A DNA stretch of 47,661 nt from Acidobacteriota bacterium. Lineage in GTDB: Bacteria; Acidobacteriota; Terriglobia; Bryobacterales; Bryobacteraceae. Position numbers and translations under genes: made by a program. The notes below the pieces were generated by a model. The model did no database searches and was not told where the DNA came from. It was given only the letters and a program-made list of their open reading frames with translations. The DNA is taken from the NCBI GenBank assembly GCA_947470805.1, contig CANIVU010000063.1, forward strand, positions 1 through 47,661, read 5' to 3'. Position 1 is the first letter of the stretch; each line of letters opens with the position of its first letter. Below, piece after piece: positions 25,147 to 33,104 of this stretch.

Positions 25147-25590
25147 TCACAGCCAGCCCATCTCACCGAACCCGCCCACATAATAACTATCGGCCGCATG
25201 GAACCGAAAAAAGCCAAAATCACCGAATTCCGCATACTCAACCGCATCCGGGTGTTTGGCAAGATAGATCGCCTTGATGGTCTCGATCTCATCCTCCGGC
25301 ACTGCAGTCACTTCACCAATCAACGTTAACCGGGCCGCTGTCACCGCATCCTGCTCAGCTTCCGGCGAGAACACCAGAAAACTGGCGCGCCCATCCTCCT
25401 GCAGATTCTTCATGTGCACGGCCAACGAACTGAACAGGAACACCGGACGGCCCCACTCATCGACGGCATAGTTCACCACCGACCCAAACGGAAACCCCGG
25501 CAAGCGCTTCGACTGCGTACATAGCGCGCCAAATCGACGGGAGGCCAACAGCGCCTGGGCTTTTTCTGAACGTTCCGCTGCGTTACTCAT
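25147..25590 (-). CDS. FMN-binding split-barrel protein (pyridoxamine 5'-phosphate oxidase/HugZ-like)
   Basis: 147 aa. The fold is recognised from ALLASRRFGALCTQSK, FPFGSVVNYAVDEWGRPVFLFSSLAVHMKNL and the later RLTLIGEV plus FGFFRFHAADSYYVGGFG. The HMKNL and GFG segments match HugZ-like haem-utilisation proteins and relatives. It lacks the extra C-terminal DUF2470 domain of full HugZ (about 240-250 aa), so it is a short form whose reaction (flavin- or haem-linked) is uncertain. It is divergent from the NagA-like gene, with only 21 bases between starts, so promoters must overlap the coding ends. Confidence 0.85.
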   Translation of the reverse strand: MSNAAERSEKAQALLASRRFGALCTQSKRLPGFPFGSVVNYAVDEWGRPVFLFSSLAVHMKNLQEDGRASFLVFSPEAEQDAVTAARLTLIGEVTAVPEDEIETIKAIYLAKHPDAVEYAEFGDFGFFRFHAADSYYVGGFGEMGWL

Positions 25591-25611
25591 GCTTCACGAT
25601 ATCCTTTTTCT

Positions 25612-26802
25612 GTGAGCTCCACCAGAATTGCCTTTACCGGACAGATCATCCTCCCGGACCGGATCCTCGAACGCGGTGCCGTCGAGTGCGCCGGCGGCAA
25701 GATCGTCCGCGTCGCCAAGGGCCGGGCGTCGCGCGATGCCAATGTCGTCATCGACGCGGGCGACGGCTATATCTCTCCTGGTTTCATCGACATACACGTT
25801 CACGGAGGCGCCGGGGCCGACTACATGGACGGCACGCCACACGCTGTTCGGCAGGCCAACCGAGCCCATTTACGCCGGGGCACCACTTCCCTTTTCCCCA
25901 CCACCACCACCGGCTCGCCCGAGGAGATCACCCGGATGATCGCGGCCTGCAAGGAGGTCGCCCGGAAATGGAAGCCCGACGATGGCGCCCGCATCGCCGG
26001 CGTCCACCTCTATGGGCCCTATTTCGCTCCCGGAAAAGTCGGATGCCACAGCGTCGATGGCCGCCGCGAACCCACCGCAGATGAATACGATACGTACTTT
26101 TCTTCAGGTATCGTGCGAATTGCCACCTGCGCCGCCGAACTGCCCGGAGCCGAGGCCTTTTACAAAGCCGCCCGCCGCCGCAAGTGCTTGACAACATGCG
26201 GCCATTCCGATGCCAGCTGGCCCGAGATGGCCACCGCCTACAAAGCCGGCATGCGGCACGTCGATCACTTTTGGTGCGCCATGAGCAGCGTTCCCAGCGT
26301 CCGCGCCCGCCTGGGAACCCCGATGCGCGGCAGCATGGAACAGTTCGTCCTGGCCCACGAAGAGATGTCTACCGAGGTCATCGCCGATGGCCAACACCTT
26401 GCACCCGAACTCTTAGCTTATGCCTGGAAGATGAAGGGCCCACAGAAGTTATGCCTCGTCACCGATGCCAATCGCGCGCTCGGCATGCCGCCCGGCACCT
26501 ACCGTTTCGGCCCGTCCGACACCGGCACGTTCTTCGAAAGCGATGGCAAAGTGGGCTTCGTGCCGGGCTCGGGACTGGCGTCAAGCGTCGTCGCCCTCGA
26601 CACGATGGTCCGGACAATGCTCCGGGACACCCCGGCCCCCCTCGAAGACGTGGTCCGAATGGCCAGCCTAACGCCAGCCGAGCGGGCCGGTGTGGCCCGC
26701 TCGGTGGGTAGTTTAGAGGTCGGAAAGCTCGCCGACGTGCTCATTTTTGATGCAAAAATGCAGCTAAAACGCGTCTTTGTGCACGGTTTTAGCGCACTTT
26801 AG
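25612..26802 (+). CDS. NagA-like N-acetylglucosamine-6-phosphate deacetylase with altered metal ligand
   Basis: 396 aa, GTG start. It has the amidohydrolase layout: small beta-sandwich ends around a TIM barrel, H62-V-H64, GHSDA with H198, DHFWCAM with H219, ADGQH with H262 and LVTDA with D285, all matching NagA positions. One key change: the metal-binding Glu of the canonical HLEGP motif is Y134 here (GVHLYGPYF), and LYNAM is FWCAM. The usual reaction removes acetate from GlcNAc-6-P in amino-sugar recycling. From memory, a HLYGPYF branch exists in planctomycetes and acidobacteria, so this may be a subfamily with a different substrate. No nagB neighbour is present. I leave the symbol blank for that reason. 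Confidence 0.85.
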   Translation: MSSTRIAFTGQIILPDRILERGAVECAGGKIVRVAKGRASRDANVVIDAGDGYISPGFIDIHVHGGAGADYMDGTPHAVRQANRAHLRRGTTSLFPTTTTGSPEEITRMIAACKEVARKWKPDDGARIAGVHLYGPYFAPGKVGCHSVDGRREPTADEYDTYFSSGIVRIATCAAELPGAEAFYKAARRRKCLTTCGHSDASWPEMATAYKAGMRHVDHFWCAMSSVPSVRARLGTPMRGSMEQFVLAHEEMSTEVIADGQHLAPELLAYAWKMKGPQKLCLVTDANRALGMPPGTYRFGPSDTGTFFESDGKVGFVPGSGLASSVVALDTMVRTMLRDTPAPLEDVVRMASLTPAERAGVARSVGSLEVGKLADVLIFDAKMQLKRVFVHGFSAL

Positions 26803-26811
26803 TACCGTTTT

Positions 26812-28992
26812 TTAGCGGTTTTTTCCGCCGCCTCGGCCTTCCGAGCGGCTTCCGCCACCCTCTCCGCGACCTCCGGAATGCCCGCCGCCGGAGGGTGCCG
26901 AGGGGGCTGAACGCTCCGTCCGGGAGGGAGCCGATCGTTCCATCCGAGGGGCCGACTCCATCCGCGGCGCGGACTGCCGGCTCTCGCCACGGCCACTGTT
27001 TCCGAAGCCACCGCCGCGATTGCCGTAATCGGGCGTCGACCGTTCCCGCACCACGGGCGGGGCACTCATGCGAGGGGCGGAATCCATACTGCTGCTTCCC
27101 CGCCCCCTAGACGTCTGGGTATCGCCGCCGCGGCTTCCGCGGTCGATGGACGGAGCGGGAACGGATGGCGTCTCGCCGATCCGCCGCCAGGTGTTGTTGT
27201 CGTTACTGCGCGAAGAAGTGCCACGGTCTACCGACGGATTGGGCGAGGAATCGCCGAAGCGGCGCCAGCTACCCGCATCCCCACTTCCCCGCCCTGTGCG
27301 ATCAGTATTCCCACGGTCGGCTGTCCCACGGTCAACCGAAGGCACCGACGCGGACGGCGCCGACGAGTCCCCGAACCGCCGCCATCCACCGTTGTTATTC
27401 GCCGGCTCCGCTCCGCGGCCACCGCGATCCATCGTGCCACGATCCACGCTGGTGGGGGCCGGCGATTCGCCCGCCCGCCGCCAGCCACCGCTATTGGAGT
27501 TGGAGGGAGCCGCGCCGGAGACGCGACCGGTGAAGGCATCATTGTTCCCACGCCCCCCACCGTTGTCGCCGAAGGTCCGGCGATTGGTTTCCTGCATGGC
27601 GGAACGCTGACTTTCAAAGGGCACGCGGTCCACACGGCTGGCCTGGCGGGTGGCGTAGAACCCCGTGTCGGCGCGGCTGGCGCCACGACCCTCGGATACC
27701 CGAGCCTGGCGATCGCTCAGCCGGTTCGAACCAGCGTCTGGCACCAGAGGCAGTTGCCCGCGAACCATGGAGGCCGATTCGATGTCGTTGCGGTTGTTCC
27801 GCACATGATTCACCGAACCGCGTCCGAAGTCACGCGCGTTCACCGAAGTGATGCCGTTGTTGACACGCGCATTGCGGTAGACGTTGGTGATGTTCGTGTT
27901 GTTCACGATGGTGATGTTGTTGTAATTCCGGTTCCGGTAGCCGTTGTAGTAACCACGGCCGTACCAGGGATAGTAGGTTTCGTAGGGGGCCAAAGGCACC
28001 CAGCCGTAATTGCCGAAGCCAACGGAGACGCCGACATTTCCCCAACCGAAGAAAGCTACCAGGCCGGGGCTCCAGTAGTGCCGGGAGGTCATGCGACCGG
28101 GCCACCAGCACCAGCCGCGGCTAGGCCGGTTGATCCAGCGTCCGTAGTGATACGGCGCCCAGCCCCAGGGATCGTAGCTGACCCAGTTCCAACCGTAGTA
28201 ATCCACCCAGGTCCAGCGGCCGTTGCGGTAGGGGGCCCAGTCACCGGTGGTGGCGGGCACCCACACATTGCCATATTCGGGCGTGTTTTCCCACTGGCCG
28301 TGGTTGTCCAGGTCCTCGGCACCGGAGATGTCCTGGCTGACGTAGTCGTAGCTGCGGGAGGTTTCCAACTGGCGGTCGCGCGATTCATTCCAACGGTCCC
28401 AGGCATCCACCATCGTGGCGTTGACGAACTGAAACTCCGGATCTTCCGCCGACCCGCGCGCCATCAACGTCCGGCCGGACTTCAGCTTCTGGCTGCCCCG
28501 GGGGCTGAAGATTTCGGCTTCGCCGTTGCGAACGGTCACCTCCGTCGAGCCGTCGTCGAGAACGGAGACCCGGTAGATCCCCTTCTTCAAAGGCCGAACG
28601 GAGATGGAGGGCGTGGAGATTTCGGTCTGCGAGTCCAGATTGCGCAGCACCCGGTAGGTCATGGTGCCGCGCGCCAAGCGGACCAGATACTTGCGGTTTT
28701 CAATGTCGGCCAGCCTAAGTTCGGTATCGCCGGAGAGGCGGGCGAAGTTGCCGAAGTCCATCTGCACCTCCGCGCGGGCGCCGGCGTTGGTTTGCACCTG
28801 ATCCTCGCCCAAGAGAGGGGCGTTGACGGCGGCGGCGATCCACTCTCCGGTATCGCCACGGCGGACAGAAACGTCGCCCAGCAGCAGACTGAGACGCGCC
28901 ACGGCGCGACCGGATGCATCGGCTTCCTGCGCCGGGGCCTGGTAGGCGGCGGCGAGGCTGAGAGTGAGTACTGCCAGGATGGTGCGTTTCAT
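26812..28992 (-). CDS. Exported FecR-like/DUF6600 protein with long disordered repeat tail
   Basis: 726 aa with signal peptide MKRTILAVLTLSLAAAYQAPAQ. Residues ~35-165 form a FecR-type domain (LLGDVSVRRGDTGEW ... RLSGDTELRLADI ... VTVRNGEAEIFSP). Residues ~230-345 are an aromatic-rich DUF6600 region with many W/Y/G (VWVPATTGDWAPYRNGRWTW, YDPWGWAPYHYGRW). From ~350 on the chain is low-complexity, rich in N, R, S and G. It contains four degenerate copies of a GWRRxGxSxAPxxSVDRG unit at 501-625 and ends in a basic Gly/Arg tail. Without FecI/FecA partners it is unlikely to be a classical iron regulator; an envelope-associated structural role is a guess. It runs convergent with the NagA-like gene, 9 bases apart. 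Confidence 0.85.
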   Translation of the reverse strand: MKRTILAVLTLSLAAAYQAPAQEADASGRAVARLSLLLGDVSVRRGDTGEWIAAAVNAPLLGEDQVQTNAGARAEVQMDFGNFARLSGDTELRLADIENRKYLVRLARGTMTYRVLRNLDSQTEISTPSISVRPLKKGIYRVSVLDDGSTEVTVRNGEAEIFSPRGSQKLKSGRTLMARGSAEDPEFQFVNATMVDAWDRWNESRDRQLETSRSYDYVSQDISGAEDLDNHGQWENTPEYGNVWVPATTGDWAPYRNGRWTWVDYYGWNWVSYDPWGWAPYHYGRWINRPSRGWCWWPGRMTSRHYWSPGLVAFFGWGNVGVSVGFGNYGWVPLAPYETYYPWYGRGYYNGYRNRNYNNITIVNNTNITNVYRNARVNNGITSVNARDFGRGSVNHVRNNRNDIESASMVRGQLPLVPDAGSNRLSDRQARVSEGRGASRADTGFYATRQASRVDRVPFESQRSAMQETNRRTFGDNGGGRGNNDAFTGRVSGAAPSNSNSGGWRRAGESPAPTSVDRGTMDRGGRGAEPANNNGGWRRFGDSSAPSASVPSVDRGTADRGNTDRTGRGSGDAGSWRRFGDSSPNPSVDRGTSSRSNDNNTWRRIGETPSVPAPSIDRGSRGGDTQTSRGRGSSSMDSAPRMSAPPVVRERSTPDYGNRGGGFGNSGRGESRQSAPRMESAPRMERSAPSRTERSAPSAPSGGGHSGGRGEGGGSRSEGRGGGKNR
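27118..27492 (-). repeat. Four degenerate coding repeats in the FecR/DUF6600 tail
   Basis: Units start with W-R-R (GGWRRAGES, GGWRRFGDS, GSWRRFGDS, NTWRRIGET) and each leads to SVDRG or SIDRG followed by R/G/T-rich spacers. Lengths vary between units, so this is an old, drifting tandem array. Confidence 0.75.
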
Positions 28993-29048
28993 GGTGATTG
29001 GCTCCCGCCAACTTTAGTGCATGCCATGGGCCAAATGGCAACTCTAGC

Positions 29049-29070
29049 AAAATCAAGGATTTATGATTTT
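29049..29070. repeat. Inverted repeat AAAATCA-N8-TGATTTT
   Basis: Seven-base perfect arms in the 108-base gap between two minus-strand genes. On the minus strand the right arm ends in TTTT and could weakly terminate the upstream gene (29101-30468), but there is no true T-tract. A second short dyad, GCCAT...ATGGC, lies near 29023-29039. Confidence 0.4.
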
Positions 29071-29100
29071 GGGCCGTTGGTGCTTTTCAACCACCTCGGT

Positions 29101-30468
29101 TTACGTATAGTGGAATTCAGCCGTTGCGGTGCCGCCGGTCAGGGCCGTCAGGCGAATCCAGTGGGCGCTGAACCCAGCCGGGAAGACGTGGGCTTTGTAA
29201 CCGGAAACGGTAATGTCCTCGTACTTCACCCAGCTGCCATCGCCCAGGAAATCCACTTCCACACGAACCACGCCCCCTGGCGAATGCTGCAGGTGCAGGA
29301 CCTTTTTGTCGAAGCCGGTCATCAGGAACGGGTCGCTCGGTTCGCCCGCTTTGACTTGCGATTTGCGCCAGACGCCGCCCCAGCCGGCGGGTTTGCCCCA
29401 GCTCCACAGGTCGTCCGTTTTGCCGAACCAGATGCCGGCCTGCGGCTGGCCACCGAGGGCGTTGTTGTCGGCATTGGGTGAGGTCTGATTGCCGCCGAGG
29501 GCGAGCAGGCCGCGGAAGGCGGTGAAATCGGGGATGATGCGCAGGTGCTGGCAGACGGGCTTGATGCCCCAGATGTGGCCTTCGAAGGCGATGGGCTGCA
29601 GTTCGTAGAACATGCCCTGGATATCCATCAGGAAGTGCTCGGTTTCCACTTCGCGGATGCGCATCCATTCGGTTTGCCAGGCATGCTGCATGGCATGGGA
29701 AGCCTTGGGCAAACGGTAGTGCTGCCACTTCCCTTCCACGAGCGCGTGGAGGAGGACCGACATCTCGTCCCACCCGGTGGCGAACATCACTTGCCCCATA
29801 TCCTGGCGGGCGGCGACGTCCATGTGCGGCTTGCGGCTGAGCACGCGCCAGGCTTTGCCGTCGTATTCAAAGAGGCCGGCGTCGTTATCGCCGTAGTTAT
29901 AGAAACCGTTGTTGGCGATGACGATGCGGCCTTGGGCGGTGTAGCCGCCTTTGAAGTGGGGGCGGGCTTTGATGTTGAGCGCGGTGAGAACGTTGACGAC
30001 GACGGCCGCCTTCAGCGTAGTGACATCCACCTCATACAGCAGGCCTTCCATGGTGAGCATGTAGACGCGATTGGCCGGGTCCGTCAGGTGGCGGAAGGTA
30101 GAGGTGAGGCGGTGGCCGTAAAGATCCTTGATGGGCCGCACGGCACCGGTGGCACTGATGGCGAACGGCCCGATGAAGCACTGATTGGATTCTTTGTGGA
30201 TGAGGCGATTGGCGTGGGTGCCATCGTGCCGTTCGACACGCGTGGCCTTCAGGTTCTCGTCGATGCGATGCAGCCAGAGGTTCGTCCCGGTGCGGGCGGT
30301 GTGGGAGTTGTAGTTGACGGCCCACAGGGCGTCGGCCCAGGGCATCAGCGCGCCGATGCCGGCTTCCGACCGCGGGGCGGTGGAATCCCCGGCGAGGCCG
30401 ACATTAGGGAGTTGCTGGGCAGGCAGGGCGGCGGCGCCCAGGAGCGAGAGAACAGTGCGTCGATCCAT
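29101..30468 (-). CDS. Exported propeller-like protein of unknown function
   Basis: 455 aa. The N-terminus MDRRTVLSLLGAAALPAQQ fits a Tat signal (RR followed by a hydrophobic run and small residues). The body is beta-rich with blade-like phrases (RVYMLTMEGLLYEVDVTTLKA, GRIVIANNGFYNYGDNDAGLFEYDG, DLWSWGKPAGWGGVWRKSQVK), compatible with a six- or seven-bladed propeller. It ends in a small sandwich-like segment (HWIRLTALTGGTATAEFHYT). No enzyme signature is identified. Family not recognised by name. It is divergent from the bacilliredoxin gene with 22 bases between. Confidence 0.75.
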   Translation of the reverse strand: MDRRTVLSLLGAAALPAQQLPNVGLAGDSTAPRSEAGIGALMPWADALWAVNYNSHTARTGTNLWLHRIDENLKATRVERHDGTHANRLIHKESNQCFIGPFAISATGAVRPIKDLYGHRLTSTFRHLTDPANRVYMLTMEGLLYEVDVTTLKAAVVVNVLTALNIKARPHFKGGYTAQGRIVIANNGFYNYGDNDAGLFEYDGKAWRVLSRKPHMDVAARQDMGQVMFATGWDEMSVLLHALVEGKWQHYRLPKASHAMQHAWQTEWMRIREVETEHFLMDIQGMFYELQPIAFEGHIWGIKPVCQHLRIIPDFTAFRGLLALGGNQTSPNADNNALGGQPQAGIWFGKTDDLWSWGKPAGWGGVWRKSQVKAGEPSDPFLMTGFDKKVLHLQHSPGGVVRVEVDFLGDGSWVKYEDITVSGYKAHVFPAGFSAHWIRLTALTGGTATAEFHYT

Positions 30469-30490
30469 GAATCCCCAGTATATTGGAGGG

Positions 30491-30922
30491 ATGCCTTATC
30501 CAGAACATTTGATCGCGATCATGCGGGAAGACTTGACCGCCAATGGCGTGGAGGAGACACGGACTCCGGAGGCCGTCGACGCGGCTTTGGCGCCGGGGAG
30601 CGGAACGGTGTTGATGGTCGTCAACAGCGTGTGCGGCTGCGCGGCGGGCAAGGCCCGGCCGGGTGTGGTGAAAGCGCTGATGGAAGCCGAAGTGAAGCCG
30701 GACCGCGCGGTGACGGTTTTTGCCGGGGCCGATGAGCTGGCAGTGGCGCACGTGCGGAAGTTGCTGGTTGGCTTCCCGCCGTCGTCGCCTTCGTTTGCCA
30801 TTTTCCAGGACGGCAAGCCGGTCTACATGATGCACCGGTTCCAGATTGAAGGCCGCAACGCCGACGCCATCGCCGGCGATTTGAAGAACGCGTTCGCCGA
30901 GTTTGGAAAACAGGCTCAGTAA
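30491..30922 (+). CDS. BrxA/BrxB-family bacilliredoxin
   Basis: 143 aa. The thioredoxin-like fold carries the family motif NSVCGCAAG with C48-G-C50, and the downstream TVFAGADELAVAHVRKLLVGFPPSSPSFAIF and HRFQIEGRNADAI match YphP/YqiW. Such proteins reduce mixed disulfides between bacillithiol and protein thiols. Bacillithiol is known from some Acidobacteria (general knowledge), but no bsh gene is in the window. I start at ATG 30491 (MPYPEHLIAIMRED); GGAGGG abuts the ATG, which is unusually close, and an ATG at 30467 would run into the divergent gene's start. Next gene follows after 2 bases. Confidence 0.92.
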   Translation: MPYPEHLIAIMREDLTANGVEETRTPEAVDAALAPGSGTVLMVVNSVCGCAAGKARPGVVKALMEAEVKPDRAVTVFAGADELAVAHVRKLLVGFPPSSPSFAIFQDGKPVYMMHRFQIEGRNADAIAGDLKNAFAEFGKQAQ

Positions 30923-30924
30923 TC

Positions 30925-32004
30925 ATGAAACTGCCCATGCTGGTTTGGCTGGGGATGGGGCTGGCTTTTGCGGCCGGACCGCCCTGCCAGATCGGCATGG
31001 TGGTCCGGGCCGGCGCGTTGAACTATGACGCGAAGATCCTGAGCTTTAATCCGGCGACGGGGCTGTACAAGGTGCAGTTCATCACCGGCTTCAAAGGCGA
31101 TATTGAGTATGTCGGCCCGAAGGGGCTGAAGACTTGTGAGGCACCGGAGATGGCGCCGGTGCCGGTGCCATGGTTTGTTGGCGTCTGGCAACTGACGACG
31201 GGTGGCGGCGGTGCGTGGGCCAAGAATCCGACCACCGGATCATGGAAAGTGGTGGGACTGGATGCGGCCGGGGCGCCGCCGATCCGGATTAGCGCCGATG
31301 GCAGTTACGAGTGGGTGATTGATTCGAAAGTGACTGTCAACGGCCGGTGGCGCGAGGCGGCGGCCGGTGAACTGAAGTATGGGTATGAAAAGTTAGGGAC
31401 CGTCGGCTTTCTGGAGCGGGGCGAGGATGGGAAGAACTGGCTGGTGTCACGCTTGGTCACCGGCTCCAGTGACGAGCGGGATCATATCCTGATTGAGCGA
31501 ACCGATTTGGGTTTGACCTACCGCGGTGTGCGGGTGGGGAAGACTTCGGCTGTGCCGGGCGTGGGCGTTGCGAGGGCGCCGGCTGGCAACGTGTTGGCAA
31601 AGGGCAACGCGATGCTGCCTGTGGATGCGGCCAAATGGACGTCGATGGAAACGCGAACCGGGTTCCGGTTGGAATCGAAAGACCAGAAGGCGTCGACGGT
31701 TCTGCAGCTAGATCCAGCGCAAACGACGGCGCGCGGCTATGCGGAGGCGATGCTGGGACAGATGCGGCGTGGCGATCCGAATTTGCGGATTGTCGAGCAG
31801 ACCCAGCGCACGGTGAACGGAGCCGACGGTGTGGTGATTAGAGTGGACATGACCCGTTCCGGCCAGGCACTGAGTTACTATCTCGTCTTTGTTGCCAATG
31901 CGGGTGGCGGAGTGGCATTGGTAAGTTGGGCCACAGCGGATAACTTCCCGCGATATTTGACGGATTTCACAACGCTGGCCGAAGGCCTGCAACTGAAGCG
32001 ATAA
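30925..32004 (+). CDS. Exported protein of unknown function (359 aa)
   Basis: The signal peptide MKLPMLVWLGMGLAFAAG is clear. After it comes a short Tudor/SH3-like stretch (GMVVRAGALNYDAKILSFNPATGLYKV), then a segment starting WFVGVWQLTTGG that looks like a lipocalin-type GxW start with ISADGSYEWVID strands. The C-terminal domain (~235-359, WTSMETRTGFRLESKD ... LQLKR) resembles periplasmic alpha/beta domains that bind small ligands. I cannot name the family. It follows the bacilliredoxin by 2 bases and precedes the epimerase by 10 bases, so the three genes are probably co-transcribed. Confidence 0.7.
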   Translation: MKLPMLVWLGMGLAFAAGPPCQIGMVVRAGALNYDAKILSFNPATGLYKVQFITGFKGDIEYVGPKGLKTCEAPEMAPVPVPWFVGVWQLTTGGGGAWAKNPTTGSWKVVGLDAAGAPPIRISADGSYEWVIDSKVTVNGRWREAAAGELKYGYEKLGTVGFLERGEDGKNWLVSRLVTGSSDERDHILIERTDLGLTYRGVRVGKTSAVPGVGVARAPAGNVLAKGNAMLPVDAAKWTSMETRTGFRLESKDQKASTVLQLDPAQTTARGYAEAMLGQMRRGDPNLRIVEQTQRTVNGADGVVIRVDMTRSGQALSYYLVFVANAGGGVALVSWATADNFPRYLTDFTTLAEGLQLKR

Positions 32005-32014
32005 AGGAGCGGCG

Positions 32015-33100
32015 ATGCGGCGCAGAGATTGTCTGGCTTTCGGATTCTTGCCGGTGATGGCGGCGGCGCCAGCGCCACGGGCGACGATATCGGCACGGTC
32101 GATGCGGCTGGACCTGGTGAACACGTGGACGACGGTGATGTCGTCGAGCACGTATCGCGAGACGTTGGGCGTATCGGTTGTTTCTGGTGGGATTACCGGT
32201 GTGGGCGAGGGTGCGCCGATTATCCGTTATAACGAGTCGGCGGCGCAGGGAATTGAGATTGTCAATGGACTGCGGGAGTTATTCGCCGGCGCCGATCCTT
32301 CGCAGTATGTGAAGTTACTGGACCGTGTATTCGCGAAGGTGGACGGGGCGTGGGCGACAAAGGCCGCGATTGACATTGCGTTACATGATTGGGCGGCGAA
32401 ACGGCTTGGTGTGCCGTTGTGGAAGATGTGGGGCCTGGACCGGGCCGACGCGCCGTTGACGACGTTTTCGATTGGCATCGACACGGCGGAGGTGATCCGG
32501 CGGAAGGTCCGCGAGGCGGCGGCGTATCCGGAATTGAAAGTGAAGGTTGGGTTGACCAATGACGAGGAAGTCATTGAAGCGGTCCGGGCGGAGACGAAGA
32601 AACCATTGCGGGTGGATGCCAACGAGGGGTGGAAGTCGGTGGACGAGGCAGTGCGGAAGATCAAGTGGCTGGAGAAGCAGGGCGTGATTTCGATTGAACA
32701 GCCGCTGCCGGCGTCGATGCTGGCGGAGACCGGGGAGGTGCGGAAACGCGTTTCCATGCCGATTATTGCCGATGAATGTTGCCTGCATCCGGAAGACATT
32801 CCGCGGATCGCGCCGCACTTCGACACGGTGAATATCAAGGTGGACAAGGCGGGCGGGTTGCATCAGGCGATGCGGATGATTGAGATGGCGCGGGCGCTGA
32901 AATTGAAGGTGATGGTGGGTTGTATGGTGTCGAGTTCGCTGGCGATTACGGCGGCGGCGCAACTGTCGCCGTTGATCGACCATGCGGATTTGGACGGGAA
33001 TTTGTTGATCAAGAATGACCCGTATGAGGGCGTGAAGGTGGTTAACGGGAAGTTAGTGCTGCCGGATCGCCCGGGCGTGGGAGTGATTGCGCGGCGGTAA
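32015..33100 (+). CDS. Enolase-superfamily dipeptide epimerase (L-Ala-D/L-Glu epimerase type), probably exported
   Basis: 361 aa. Catalytic residues of the muconate-lactonizing branch are all visible: K175-V-K177, metal ligands D201 (VDANEG), E228 (IEQP) and D253 (ADE), and K275 in NIKVDKAGG. The DLD motif (D325, D327, HADLDGNL) binds the substrate amino group in dipeptide epimerases and strongly supports that assignment. Such enzymes act on L-Ala-D-Glu from peptidoglycan or related dipeptides. Unusually, the N-terminus MRRRDCLAFGFLPVMAAAP looks like a Tat signal, implying a periplasmic enzyme, whereas known relatives are cytoplasmic. The start is set by GGAGCGGCG upstream. Confidence 0.88.
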   Translation: MRRRDCLAFGFLPVMAAAPAPRATISARSMRLDLVNTWTTVMSSSTYRETLGVSVVSGGITGVGEGAPIIRYNESAAQGIEIVNGLRELFAGADPSQYVKLLDRVFAKVDGAWATKAAIDIALHDWAAKRLGVPLWKMWGLDRADAPLTTFSIGIDTAEVIRRKVREAAAYPELKVKVGLTNDEEVIEAVRAETKKPLRVDANEGWKSVDEAVRKIKWLEKQGVISIEQPLPASMLAETGEVRKRVSMPIIADECCLHPEDIPRIAPHFDTVNIKVDKAGGLHQAMRMIEMARALKLKVMVGCMVSSSLAITAAAQLSPLIDHADLDGNLLIKNDPYEGVKVVNGKLVLPDRPGVGVIARR

Positions 33101-33104
33101 ACGC

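Noticed and set aside
25054-25329. Small plus-strand gene after the TonB-dependent receptor
   Set aside because: Its second half is antisense to the FMN-barrel gene and it has no coding features.
26761-26840. Bidirectional terminator between the NagA-like and FecR genes
   Set aside because: T-runs exist (GTTTTTTAG, GGTTTTTTCC), but arms are four bases at best; not strong enough to list.
27754-29481. 575-codon open frame on the plus strand, antisense to the FecR/DUF6600 gene
   Set aside because: Mirror of a GC-rich gene. The encoded sequence is V/A/G/P-rich with no domain, and the minus-strand frame has a signal peptide, FecR and DUF6600.
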